64,000 nucleotides of DNA from an uncultured Eubacteriales bacterium. GTDB taxonomy: Bacteria; Bacillota; Clostridia; Oscillospirales; Acutalibacteraceae. Positions 16,422 to 23,921 of this stretch are shown here, one piece after another. The DNA lies in NCBI GenBank assembly GCA_902491475.1, contig CABUHY010000004.1, forward strand, positions 67,173-131,172, in the 5' to 3' direction. Positions within the stretch are counted from its first letter, which is position 1; the number at the start of each line of letters is the position of its first letter. Both the position numbers and the translations under genes were made by a program. Under the pieces are notes generated by a model, which saw nothing but the letters and a program-made list of their open reading frames with translations, was not told where the DNA came from and ran no database searches.

Positions 16422-16799
16422 ATGACTCGGTACAGAAAAAAACTGATGAAAAAGAATGTTGTCCCGAACAAATCGGGTGCATTTTTCATAATTCTTGCGT
16501 TCGTCGGCGTGATAATAACGCTCTTCCTCGTAAGTGCGTTTGACACCGACCCCACAGTTTCTCAAAGGGAGAACAGAACGCTCAAGCAAAAGCCGAAGTT
16601 TACAATTTCCGCCGTGTTCGACGGTAAGTATTTTTCGGAATTTGAGGAATATTATCAGGACACATTTCCGCTCCGTGATAAATTTCTCGACTTAAACTCG
16701 AAAATCTCCGACGCTTTTTCCAAAACGGGCGGCACCGGCGGTATGGTAATTGTGGAAAAGCAGGAGAAAGATGATTTTGCAGGTCAAAATATTGATTAA
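16422..16799 (+). CDS. Short DHHW/AlgX-like protein N-terminus (probably truncated)
   Basis: 125-aa protein with one membrane helix (about residues 20-41) and then SQRENRTLKQKPKF and YFSEFEEYYQDTFPLRDKF, which are the start of DHHW family proteins normally paired with MBOAT acyltransferases. Those partners are usually about 350-450 aa and carry a catalytic SGNH-like domain; here the frame ends after GGMVIVEKQ and a short unrelated tail, and nothing resembling the missing domain follows before the next gene at 16827. It may be a decayed partner or a shortened accessory subunit. ATG 16422 follows ACGGAGAAC. Confidence 0.7.
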   Translation: MTRYRKKLMKKNVVPNKSGAFFIILAFVGVIITLFLVSAFDTDPTVSQRENRTLKQKPKFTISAVFDGKYFSEFEEYYQDTFPLRDKFLDLNSKISDAFSKTGGTGGMVIVEKQEKDDFAGQNID

Positions 16800-16826
16800 C
16801 ATATATTTTAACAAGGGGTGAGGTTT

Positions 16827-18257
16827 ATGAAGTACGATGTTGCAGTCATCGGCTCGGGCGTAGTCGGCGCTCTCATTTCGAGAGAACTGTCAAAGTACGA
16901 CATTAAGGTCGCTTTGCTCGAAAGATGCAATGATGTGGCAATGGGTACGACAAAAGCTAACAGCGCTATTGTTCACGGCGGTTTTGACGCTATGCCGGGA
17001 ACGATGAAAGCAAAACTCAATGTGAAAGGAACGGAATTGATGCCCGAGGTTTGTAAGGAACTTAATGTGCCTTACAGGAACAACGGCTCGCTTGTTCTTG
17101 CCTTTTCCGATGAGGAGATGGAGCATGTTAAGGAGCTCTATGACAGAGGTATCAAGAACGGCGTTCCCGACCTTGAAATTATCGACGGCGCAAAGGTAAG
17201 AGAGCTTGAGCCTTATGTTTCCGAAGAGGTTGTAGGCGCTCTTCTTTCAAATTCTGCGGGTATTGTCTGCCCGTATGAGCTGACTATTGCGGCTGCGGAG
17301 GTAGCGGTTACAAACGGAGTCGAATTTCTCAGAAACTGCGAAGTCAAGGCAATCAAAAAGGAAAACGGCGTTTACAATCTTGACACGACCCTCGGCAATA
17401 TCGAGGCGGAGTACATAATCAACGCCGCAGGCAACCATTCCGATGAGGTTGCCGCTATGATAGGCGACGACAGCATAGAGCTTGTTGCGAGAAAGGGCGA
17501 ATATTATCTTCTCGACAAATCGTTCGGCTATCTCGCAAACCATACGATATTCCAGTGCCCGAACAAGATGGGCAAGGGCGTTCTTGTTACGCCGACGGTT
17601 GACGGAAACCTGCTTATCGGTCCCTCCGCAACAGACGAGCCCGACAAGGACGATACCGACACAACTCCCGAGGGACTTGAATTTGTCGTTTCAAAGGCTC
17701 TCAAGAGCGTTAAGTCAATAAATCTCAGAGGTGCCATAACCTCGTTCGCAGGTGTTCGTGCCCATCCGGTAACGGACGACTTTATAATCGGCTATTCCGA
17801 TAAGAGCGACAAGTTTATCAACTGTGCGGGCATTGAGTCTCCCGGACTTTCGGCGGCTCCCGCTATCGCAAAGTATGTTGAGGAGCTCTTGCTCGAAAAG
17901 CTTGACGCAAAGGAAAAAGCACAGTACACAATGACAAGAAAGGCTCCCGTCCGCTTCAGACATATGTCGAAAGAAGAGAGAGAGGCTCTTATCAAGGAGA
18001 ATCCCGCATACGGCAGAATTATTTGCCGCTGCGAAACGATAACCGAGGGCGAAATCCTCGACGCAATTCACGCTCCCGCAGGTGCGAGGGATGTTGACGG
18101 CGTCAAGAGGAGAACAAGAGCGGGCATGGGCAGATGCCAGGGCGGCTTCTGCGGCAGCAAGGTTGTCGAATTGCTTGCAAAAGAGCTCGGAGTGCCGATG
18201 AATGAAATTACAAAATTCGGCGGCAATTCCAAGATTATTTTCGAGAGAACGAAGTGA
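16827..18257 (+). CDS. GlpA-like FAD-dependent dehydrogenase with C-terminal [2Fe-2S] domain
   Basis: 476-aa protein with an N-terminal FAD-binding motif (YDVAVIGSGVVGALISREL), a DAO-type fold including TKANSAIVHGGFDA, and a C-terminal BFD-like Fe-S domain with CRCETITEGEI and CQGGFCGSKV (four cysteines). This is the architecture of anaerobic glycerol-3-phosphate dehydrogenase A-type proteins in Firmicutes. With the two following genes it forms the recurring FAD dehydrogenase / pyridine-redox / DUF1667 set. The physiological substrate (glycerol-3-phosphate or another 2-hydroxyacid-like compound) is inference; no glpK or glpF is in the window. ATG 16827 follows AAGGGGTGAGG; a GTG at 16818 is rejected. 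Confidence 0.88.
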   Translation: MKYDVAVIGSGVVGALISRELSKYDIKVALLERCNDVAMGTTKANSAIVHGGFDAMPGTMKAKLNVKGTELMPEVCKELNVPYRNNGSLVLAFSDEEMEHVKELYDRGIKNGVPDLEIIDGAKVRELEPYVSEEVVGALLSNSAGIVCPYELTIAAAEVAVTNGVEFLRNCEVKAIKKENGVYNLDTTLGNIEAEYIINAAGNHSDEVAAMIGDDSIELVARKGEYYLLDKSFGYLANHTIFQCPNKMGKGVLVTPTVDGNLLIGPSATDEPDKDDTDTTPEGLEFVVSKALKSVKSINLRGAITSFAGVRAHPVTDDFIIGYSDKSDKFINCAGIESPGLSAAPAIAKYVEELLLEKLDAKEKAQYTMTRKAPVRFRHMSKEEREALIKENPAYGRIICRCETITEGEILDAIHAPAGARDVDGVKRRTRAGMGRCQGGFCGSKVVELLAKELGVPMNEITKFGGNSKIIFERTK

Positions 18258-18267
18258 GGTGTGTAAA

Positions 18268-19524
18268 GTGCTTAATTATGATTTGGCAGTAGTCGGCGGC
18301 GGCCCTGCAGGTATGGCGGCGGCGCTCAAGGCTCACGAAGAGGGTATTGAAAAAATTATCATTCTCGAGAGGGCGGACACACTCGGCGGTATTCTCGAAC
18401 AGTGTATCCACACAGGCTTCGGTCTCCATTATTTCGGAGAGGAGCTCTCGGGTCCCGAATATGCGGGAAGATTTATAAAGCAGGTATCGGAAACCGATAT
18501 TGATGTCAAGGTGGACACAATGGTTCTCGATATATCGGACGACAATGTCGTCACAGCCTGCAATAAGGAGGACGGACTTCTCACAATCAAGGCAAAGGCT
18601 GTTGTGCTCGCAATGGGCTGCCGTGAGAGACCGAGAGGTGCGCTTTCAATCGCAGGAAGCCGTTCTTCAGGTATTATGACCGCAGGTACGGCGCAGAAAT
18701 ATGTAAACATAGACGGATATATGCCCGGTAAAACGGTGGTTATCCTCGGCTCGGGCGATATAGGTCTTATTATGGCAAGAAGAATGACCCTTGAGGGCGC
18801 AAAGGTCAAGGCTGTTTGCGAGCTTATGCCTTACTCGGGCGGTCTTACAAGAAATATCGTACAGTGCCTTGAGGACTTCGGTATTCCGCTTCGTCTTTCC
18901 TGCACGGTCGTTTCAACACACGGTAAGGACAGACTTGAGGGCGTTACGGTTGCAAATGTTGACGAGCACTTGAAGCCCATACCCGGTACGGAAGAATATA
19001 TCCCGTGCGACACTTTGATGCTTTCCGTCGGACTTATCCCCGAAAACGAGCTTTCGAAGAATGCGGGAATCGAGCTTGACCGCATTACCAACGGTCCGTC
19101 TGTTGACGAGTACAGGGAAACTCTCCACAAGGGTGTATTTGCCTGCGGCAATGTTTTGCAGGTTCACGACCTTGTCGACTATGTTACCGAGGAAAGTCAG
19201 ATAGCAGGCGAGGGCGCGGCTAAGTTCATAAAGGGCGAGAAAAAGTCGGGTGATTACATCAAAACCGAGGGCACGAACGGCGTGCGCTATATCGTACCGC
19301 AGAGGATTAACAAAGAGACCGACAAGGATGTTAAACTCTATTTCCGCGTCGGCAAGGTGTTTAAGAATGTTAAGCTTGTTGTCAAATGCGGCGATGAGAT
19401 TATAATGTCGAAGAATAAAAAGAAAATGGCTCCCGGCGAGATGGAGAATGTTCTTATCAAGCTCGATACGGTAAAATCTCTTCCTGCCGACAGCACGATT
19501 ACAGTAACAGTTGAGGAGGCGTAA
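18268..19524 (+). CDS. FAD/NAD(P)-dependent pyridine nucleotide-disulfide-type oxidoreductase
   Basis: 418-aa flavoprotein, second gene of the GlpA-like cluster. It has a FAD site (LAVVGGGPAGMAAALKA), the GGILEQCIHTGFG motif with a cysteine near the flavin, a second dinucleotide site (VVILGSGDIGLIMARRM) and a C-terminal ACGNVLQVHDLVDYV. Beyond that comes a roughly 70-residue tail with beta strands (KLYFRVGKVFKNVKLVVK). It probably passes electrons from the GlpA-like subunit to NAD(P) or another acceptor together with the DUF1667 protein. Start GTG 18268 lies 10 nt after the upstream stop and has GAGGTG before it; the frame is open further upstream but overlaps the Fe-S domain. Confidence 0.85.
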   Translation: MLNYDLAVVGGGPAGMAAALKAHEEGIEKIIILERADTLGGILEQCIHTGFGLHYFGEELSGPEYAGRFIKQVSETDIDVKVDTMVLDISDDNVVTACNKEDGLLTIKAKAVVLAMGCRERPRGALSIAGSRSSGIMTAGTAQKYVNIDGYMPGKTVVILGSGDIGLIMARRMTLEGAKVKAVCELMPYSGGLTRNIVQCLEDFGIPLRLSCTVVSTHGKDRLEGVTVANVDEHLKPIPGTEEYIPCDTLMLSVGLIPENELSKNAGIELDRITNGPSVDEYRETLHKGVFACGNVLQVHDLVDYVTEESQIAGEGAAKFIKGEKKSGDYIKTEGTNGVRYIVPQRINKETDKDVKLYFRVGKVFKNVKLVVKCGDEIIMSKNKKKMAPGEMENVLIKLDTVKSLPADSTITVTVEEA

Positions 19525-19527
19525 ATT

Positions 19528-19887
19528 ATGACAAAGAGAGAAATGGTTTGCGTATCCTGCCCTATGGGCTGCGCTATAACGGTTGAACTTGACGACAACA
19601 ACGAGGTTATCTCCGTAACGGGTAACACCTGCCCGAGAGGCGACAGATATGCCCGTCAGGAATGTACACATCCCGAAAGAATGCTTACCTCCACCGTTAA
19701 GGTTGAGGGCGGCAGACTTCCCGTTGTCCCCGTAAAATCGGCTTCCCCCCTTCCGAAGGAAATGCTTTTTGACGCAATGAAAGAGGTTAATAAGGTAACA
19801 CTTAAAGCTCCCGTTCATTTCGGCGATGTTGCGGTTAAAAACATTCTCGGTACGGGAATTGATATTGTTGCGACCAACGAGGTTTAA
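19528..19887 (+). CDS. DUF1667 Cys-rich redox protein
   Basis: 119-aa protein with CVSCPMGC near the N-terminus, then CPRGDRYARQEC, the conserved cysteine pattern of DUF1667, likely to bind an Fe-S cluster; the second half contains TSTVKVEGG and PVKSASPLPKEM. It lies 3 nt after the oxidoreductase gene and is the usual third member of this set, so it is inferred to be a small electron-transfer or assembly subunit. A strong terminator follows 20 nt after the stop. Confidence 0.9.
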   Translation: MTKREMVCVSCPMGCAITVELDDNNEVISVTGNTCPRGDRYARQECTHPERMLTSTVKVEGGRLPVVPVKSASPLPKEMLFDAMKEVNKVTLKAPVHFGDVAVKNILGTGIDIVATNEV

Positions 19888-19906
19888 TTCAATATTACAA
19901 TAATGT

Positions 19907-19941
19907 ATAAGACCGGCTGAATTTCAGTCGGTCTTATTTTT
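19907..19941 (+). terminator. Intrinsic terminator after the GlpA-like cluster
   Basis: ATAAGACCGGCTGAA pairs with TTCAGTCGGTCTTAT through a single G-T pair, followed by a T run. It isolates the flavoenzyme operon from the phage-type cassette. Confidence 0.88.
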
Positions 19942-19944
19942 GTG

Positions 19945-19973
19945 TTGACAAGTAACACTGTATCGTCTAAAAT
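19945..19973 (+). promoter_or_regulatory. Promoter of the lysis/collagen cassette
   Basis: TTGACA (19945-19950), 17-nt spacer, TAAAAT (19968-19973). It begins 4 bases after the preceding terminator and faces the HTH gene at 20072 with a leader of about 90 nt. Confidence 0.8.
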
Positions 19974-20003
19974 AAACAGTGCGAGTGAACAATAATCAAA
20001 AAT

Positions 20004-20047
20004 AACGACACCTGCGACCCCTCGGGGTTGTTAGGTGTTGTTTTAGT
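20004..20047 (+). promoter_or_regulatory. Leader hairpin with T tract (possible attenuator)
   Basis: AACGACACCTGCGACCCC folds back on GGGGTTGTTAGGTGTTGTT with G-T pairs and one bulge, followed by TTTT. It lies between the cassette promoter and the ribosome binding site of its first gene. It resembles an intrinsic terminator, so transcription into the cassette may need readthrough or antitermination. Confidence 0.6.
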
Positions 20048-20071
20048 TTACGGAACTTCGGGAGGTGGAAA

Positions 20072-20467
20072 ATGAATACACGGGATATTGTAGGAATTGA
20101 CACGGACGAGTACAGATTTTTGTCCGAAAAATTTGAATTTATGTCCGAAGACGATACAAGGGAAATTCCGAGATACATTCTGACAACGAGAAAAAATACT
20201 CTCAAAAAAATCTTTTCGGCGGCAGTGGAGTCCGAGCTGACCGTTTTTCAAAGGGAGGTTGTGTGCGAGAGATATTTTGAAAATATGAAAATAAGCGATA
20301 TTTCCGAAAAACACGGCGTTTCCCGTCAGCAGATATACAAGACGCTCAAGTCGGCGACCGATAAGCTCTATTCGGTGCTCAAATATGCATATCTGTGCGG
20401 CTTTTCTCTTGTTGACCTGCCGAAAAATTTTGACGGAATATTAAAAAATATAAACGGGGAGAATTGA
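20072..20467 (+). CDS. Sigma-70 region 4-like HTH protein (phage-type regulator)
   Basis: 131-aa protein with a C-terminal-half helix-turn-helix: LTVFQREVVCERYFENMKIS, then ISEKHGVSRQQIYKTLKSA, the layout of sigma-70 region 4. There is no region 2, so it is not a complete sigma factor; phage late-gene activators have this layout. The N-terminal 60 residues are charged and not recognised. ATG 20072 follows GGGAGGTGG. First gene of the cassette; its stop overlaps the region just before the fibre gene. It plausibly controls the cassette or itself, but this is inference. Confidence 0.75.
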   Translation: MNTRDIVGIDTDEYRFLSEKFEFMSEDDTREIPRYILTTRKNTLKKIFSAAVESELTVFQREVVCERYFENMKISDISEKHGVSRQQIYKTLKSATDKLYSVLKYAYLCGFSLVDLPKNFDGILKNINGEN

Positions 20468-20469
20468 AT

Positions 20470-21681
20470 ATGAACAAAACAGTAACCGTAAAGGTTGACG
20501 GCTCCTTGTCGGGGGAGATATACAATGCGGGCATTATGTACGAGCACAATGCGACCGACCTCGTGTTTGAGATAGCACAGGAATACATTTCAGACTCATA
20601 CAGGTATTATATCGACTTTGTGCTTCCTGCGGGAACCGTAAGAACGCAGTACCTTACGCCCGACGAAAACAATAAAATCAGTTTCACGCTGCCCGCAAGC
20701 CTTACAAGAAGTATGAATATGCTCTGTTATTTCAATGTCGTTGAAATAAATGCCGATACATACGAAACGGAAAAACTCATAAAAGCCAAGGAGGTAAAGC
20801 TCTGCTTTTCGGTTATAGCCTCTGCCGACGACAACCTCAGAGAGGAATACGACTTTTCGGTAAATTCTCTGCTTGAAGCGGTCAAAAACGGCGACTTCAA
20901 GGGTGACAAAGGCGACAAGGGCGACCCCGGCGAGAAAGGCGACACCGGAGCCAAGGGAGAAAAAGGCGATACTGGCGAGCAGGGCCCCAAGGGCGATAAA
21001 GGAGATACAGGCGAAAAAGGCGAGCAGGGAATAAAAGGAGACACGGGCGAACAGGGTCCTAAAGGCGAGCAGGGCGAAAAAGGAGACAAAGGAGATAAAG
21101 GCGACCCCGGAGAAAAAGGCGAAAAGGGAGACAAGGGCGAGGACGGAACAACGGTTGACCCGTCGGTCAGCGAAAATTCCGACAACGCCGTTTCAAGCTC
21201 GGGCGTGTATGATTTTGTAAAGAAAAACACGGGCAGAGTTATATTTTCCGCCGAGGTTGCCGACGGAGAGACCGTTGAGGAATATATTATAAACAAGGAC
21301 CTTGACGGTAAAACTTTTTCGCTCAAAGGGCTTAAAATTTTCCTTGTCGCAAAATGCGCTTCGGATGTTGAAAACATAACCGTTAAGATACGCACCGACT
21401 ACGGCGAGCGGTATCTTGCGCATCTGTATAAGGTTGCAAACACGGGAAGCCTTTTCGTCTTTTGCGATACCGACGCCGAGGACGGATATTTTACCCATTC
21501 GAGGGTAAGCTACGGCACGGGCGGTCAGGGTACGACTGCGAGTACGGCGGCTTCCGTAATTTCCTCCGCAAAGAACATCTACATAAACAACCTGTTTGTC
21601 GGCTTCTTTGAGCTTAACGGTTCAACGCATATTCCGTTTACCGCAGGTACAAAAATCCTTGTGGTGGGCGAGGACGCATAA
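20470..21681 (+). CDS. Collagen-like fibre protein with BppU-type N-terminal domain
   Basis: 403-aa protein in three parts. Residues 1 to about 118 resemble the N-terminal domain of BppU-like phage baseplate proteins (VTVKVDGSLSG, FVLPAGTVRTQYLTPDENN). Residues about 145-225 are 27 uninterrupted Gly-X-Y triplets, mostly GDK, GEK, GDT, GDP and GEQ, predicted to form a collagen triple helix. The C-terminal 175 residues include SENSDNAVSSSGVYDF, a motif frequent in phage tail fibres, and a beta-rich tip. ATG 20470 has GGGGAG upstream; a TTG six bases earlier is less likely. In phages such proteins are receptor-binding fibres; here no tail or baseplate genes are adjacent. No signal peptide, so release would need lysis. 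Confidence 0.82.
   Translation: MNKTVTVKVDGSLSGEIYNAGIMYEHNATDLVFEIAQEYISDSYRYYIDFVLPAGTVRTQYLTPDENNKISFTLPASLTRSMNMLCYFNVVEINADTYETEKLIKAKEVKLCFSVIASADDNLREEYDFSVNSLLEAVKNGDFKGDKGDKGDPGEKGDTGAKGEKGDTGEQGPKGDKGDTGEKGEQGIKGDTGEQGPKGEQGEKGDKGDKGDPGEKGEKGDKGEDGTTVDPSVSENSDNAVSSSGVYDFVKKNTGRVIFSAEVADGETVEEYIINKDLDGKTFSLKGLKIFLVAKCASDVENITVKIRTDYGERYLAHLYKVANTGSLFVFCDTDAEDGYFTHSRVSYGTGGQGTTASTAASVISSAKNIYINNLFVGFFELNGSTHIPFTAGTKILVVGEDA
20902..21144 (+). repeat. 9-bp periodic repeat encoding 27 Gly-X-Y triplets
   Basis: Each 9-base unit starts with a GG(N) codon followed by two mostly charged codons. Synonymous codons vary between units, so the array is maintained at protein level rather than being a recent pure DNA expansion. 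Confidence 0.9.
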
Positions 21682-21738
21682 TGAAAACTTTTTGCAATAA
21701 TGCGTTGAGGCTTAAATATAATGAAATGGGGGGATGTT

Positions 21739-21966
21739 ATGCAGTCTGAAGTATTTATTGCGCTGTTATCGTTCCTCGGTACTCTGGCAGGAACGGTAGG
21801 CGGTATAATCACAAGCGCAAAGCTTACAAATTACAGGCTCAGAGAGCTTGAAAAAAAGGTAGACAGACACAACAATTTTGCGCAGAGAATACCGCTTTTG
21901 GAGGAGAGAGTAAAGACTCACGAACAGAGAATTTCAACCATTGAAAGGAATGAATATTATGAGTAA
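21739..21966 (+). CDS. Small phage-type membrane protein with coiled coil (XhlA-like)
   Basis: 75-aa protein with one N-terminal membrane helix (VFIALLSFLGTLAGTVGGII) and then a charged heptad-like helix (LRELEKKVDRHNNF, LLEERVKTHEQRISTIERN). This layout, immediately before an endolysin and holin, is that of XhlA/hemolysin-type lysis accessory proteins of Firmicute phages, although the order of membrane and coiled parts differs from classical XhlA. Start ATG 21739 has GGGGGGATG just upstream; an ATG at 21721 lacks a binding site. Its end overlaps the lysozyme gene by 8 nt. Confidence 0.7.
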   Translation: MQSEVFIALLSFLGTLAGTVGGIITSAKLTNYRLRELEKKVDRHNNFAQRIPLLEERVKTHEQRISTIERNEYYE

Positions 21967-22834
21967 AGGCATTGATGTATCAAAGCATCAGGGTACGATA
22001 GATTGGCAGAAGGTCAAGGCTTCGGGTGTGGATTTCGCCATGATAAGAGCGGGCTACGGCAGATATGACAATCAGAAGGACGAATGCTTTGAGGAAAATT
22101 ATAAAAACGCAAAGCAGGCAGGCGTAAAGGTCGGAGCGTATCACTACTCCTATGCCAAAAGCGCCGACGACGCCAAAAAGGAGGCAGAAACCTTCCTCAA
22201 ATGGATAAGCGGAAAGCAGTTTGAATATCCCGTCGCCTTTGATGTCGAGGAAAAGGCTCAGTCCGATAAGGGCAAGCAGTTCGTGTCTGATATAATAAGG
22301 GCGTTCTGCGAGACGGTGGAAAAAGCAGGCTATTATGTATGCATTTACGCAAACAAATATTGGCTTGACAACTTCGTTGACGACGATTGCAAGAAAAAGT
22401 ACGATGTCTGGCTTGCACAGTGGGCGGAGAAGGCGACCTATGCCGGCAATTACGGCATATGGCAGTATTCTTCGCAGGGAAGCATTGACGGAATATCGGG
22501 CAGAAGCGATATGGACGAGAGCTATAAGGACTATTATTCGATTATGAAAAATAAAGGTCTCAACGGCTTTTCGGCTCCCGCACCCGCCCCTGCGCCCACA
22601 CCCGCACCGTCACAGAATTATTCCGCAAGAATGATGGTTTCGCTTTCAAACACACCGCTGTATGTTTCCGCTACGGCAAAAACGCCCGCAGCGAAGAAAT
22701 CGGGAACCTATTATATCTATGACGGCATTGAAATGAACGGCAGGTACCGCATCACAAGTTCACCCGAAAAGGCACTTAAAAAGCCGATAGGCAAGAATGT
22801 TACGGGCTTTGTAAACAAATCGGATATAAGGTAA
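21959..22834 (+). CDS. GH25 lysozyme (endolysin)
   Basis: 291-aa N-acetylmuramidase. The GH25 domain (about residues 1-200) shows SKGIDVSKHQGTIDW, FAMIRAGYG, VGAYHYSYA, YPVAFDVEEK with the catalytic acidic pair, and DVWLAQWA. A Pro-Ala linker (APAPAPAPTPAPS) leads to a C-terminal domain of about 70 residues, probably cell-wall binding (SH3-like by appearance only). No signal peptide, so it needs the holin to reach the wall, as in phage. ATG 21959 follows GAAAGGAATG; an in-frame TTG at 21941 is less likely. Confidence 0.92.
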   Translation: MSKGIDVSKHQGTIDWQKVKASGVDFAMIRAGYGRYDNQKDECFEENYKNAKQAGVKVGAYHYSYAKSADDAKKEAETFLKWISGKQFEYPVAFDVEEKAQSDKGKQFVSDIIRAFCETVEKAGYYVCIYANKYWLDNFVDDDCKKKYDVWLAQWAEKATYAGNYGIWQYSSQGSIDGISGRSDMDESYKDYYSIMKNKGLNGFSAPAPAPAPTPAPSQNYSARMMVSLSNTPLYVSATAKTPAAKKSGTYYIYDGIEMNGRYRITSSPEKALKKPIGKNVTGFVNKSDIR

Positions 22835-22843
22835 GGTGAATAA

Positions 22844-23089
22844 ATGGAAGTTCTGGGATATATTACCGATAAGGCACTTATCCTGATTCCCGTGCTCAAC
22901 ATTATCGGAATGATAATAAAGCACCTTGAAAAAATCAACGATAAGTATATTCCGCTCATAATACTGTTCTTCGGCGTTCTCGGAACGCTCGGTATAATGG
23001 GCGTGAGCGTTGACTCCGTGATACAGGGCGTACTTGTATCGGGTGCTTCGGTGTTCGGAAATCAGATAGTCAAGCAGTTATCCAAATAA
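22844..23089 (+). CDS. Phage-type holin
   Basis: 81-aa protein with two to three hydrophobic segments (ALILIPVLNIIGMII, YIPLIILFFGVLGTLGIMGV, VIQGVLVSGASVFGNQIVKQ) and charged ends. The IIQGxLVxGA-xxxNQxxKQ style C-terminus is typical of a clostridial phage holin family. It would form membrane lesions that let the GH25 lysozyme out. Last gene of the cassette, 9 nt after the lysozyme gene and followed directly by a terminator. Confidence 0.85.
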   Translation: MEVLGYITDKALILIPVLNIIGMIIKHLEKINDKYIPLIILFFGVLGTLGIMGVSVDSVIQGVLVSGASVFGNQIVKQLSK

Positions 23090-23093
23090 GTAA

Positions 23094-23134
23094 AAGGCTG
23101 TAAAGGGTGTAAATCTTTTACAGCCTGTTTTTTT
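23094..23134 (+). terminator. Intrinsic terminator closing the lysis/collagen cassette
   Basis: AGGCTGTAAA and TTTACAGCCT form a 10-bp perfect stem followed by GTTTTTTTT, starting a few bases after the holin stop. Confidence 0.9.
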
Positions 23135-23168
23135 AGCTTTACCGTTGCCTGACGGCGTATGATTTCCA

Positions 23169-23197
23169 TTGACTTTTAGAGCGTATGAATATATAAT
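23169..23197 (+). promoter_or_regulatory. Promoter of the exopolysaccharide operon
   Basis: TTGACT (23169-23174), 17-nt spacer, perfect TATAAT (23192-23197). The predicted transcription start is near 23204, leaving a short leader before TTG 23241. Confidence 0.8.
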
Positions 23198-23240
23198 ATT
23201 ATAGTATATATCTATAATGGGAAATTGGGGTGTTTTGCCT

Positions 23241-23915
23241 TTGAAAAACAAATCGACAAATGTCGAAAAACATAACTATACAGGCGTTTACAACCGTTTT
23301 ATAAAGCGCTTTTTCGACTTCTTTGTTGCGCTTGTCGCACTGATTGTTTTAAGCCCTGTTTTTGCGATTGTTTCGCTTGCCGTAAAGCTTGACAGTAAGG
23401 GTCCCGTGATTTTCAAACAGCAGAGACTCGGCAAGGACGGCAAGGTGTTCAATATATATAAATTCCGCTCGATGTGCGTCGGTGCGGAAAAGACGGGAAG
23501 CGGAGTCTATTCCGGTAAGGGCGACTCGAGGGTTACCAAGGTCGGAAAGTTTATCCGTGCGACAAGCATTGACGAGCTGCCGCAGCTTGTCAATATTCTC
23601 AACGGCGATATGAGCTTTGTCGGACCCCGTCCGCCGCTGACTTATCATCCGTGGCCTATCGACGAGTACAGCGAAGCGCAGCTTATGATGTTTGCGGTTC
23701 GCCCGGGCATCACGGGTTGGGCACAGGTAAACGGCAGAAAGGATGTCGAGTGGCACAGAAGAATTGAGCTCAATGTTTGGTATGTCAACAATGTATCGAT
23801 ACTTCTTGATATAAAAATTATGTTTATGACCGTGTTCAAGGTTCTTACAAACGCCGACAACGAAAATACGGGCGAGACCGTAAAGCACGAAGAAAAAAAG
23901 GAAGAAAAGGTTTAA
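23241..23915 (+). CDS. Undecaprenyl-phosphate sugar phosphotransferase (priming sugar transferase)
   Basis: 224-aa initiating enzyme that transfers a sugar-1-phosphate to undecaprenyl phosphate at the inner face of the membrane. One hydrophobic segment (about 24-46) is followed by the conserved catalytic domain: FKQQRLGKDGKVFNIYKFRS, then SIDELPQLVNILNGDMSFVG and GPRPPL, and RPGITGWAQVNGR. It is the short, single-anchor type without N-terminal helices. TTG 23241 has GGGGTG seven bases upstream; ATG 23217 would lie almost at the transcript start without a binding site, so it is rejected. First gene of the operon that runs to 44485. A Lys/Glu-rich tail ends the protein. Confidence 0.93.
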   Translation: MKNKSTNVEKHNYTGVYNRFIKRFFDFFVALVALIVLSPVFAIVSLAVKLDSKGPVIFKQQRLGKDGKVFNIYKFRSMCVGAEKTGSGVYSGKGDSRVTKVGKFIRATSIDELPQLVNILNGDMSFVGPRPPLTYHPWPIDEYSEAQLMMFAVRPGITGWAQVNGRKDVEWHRRIELNVWYVNNVSILLDIKIMFMTVFKVLTNADNENTGETVKHEEKKEEKV

Positions 23916-23921
23916 TTTACT

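Noticed and set aside
15705..16589. 294-codon minus-strand frame opposite the MBOAT gene
   Set aside because: Charged, composition-biased translation without domains; the plus strand carries the MBOAT signature.
18913..19818. 301-codon minus-strand frame opposite the pyridine-redox and DUF1667 genes
   Set aside because: No binding site or motifs, and it spans two genuine genes and their junction.
20902..21144. Tandem repeats that might suggest a CRISPR array
   Set aside because: The 9-bp period encodes Gly-X-Y triplets in an open frame; there are no spacers.
20727..21395. Minus-strand frame rich in Ser, Pro, Leu and Phe repeats opposite the collagen-like gene
   Set aside because: Its repeats are the reverse complement of the Gly-X-Y coding repeat, not an independent gene.
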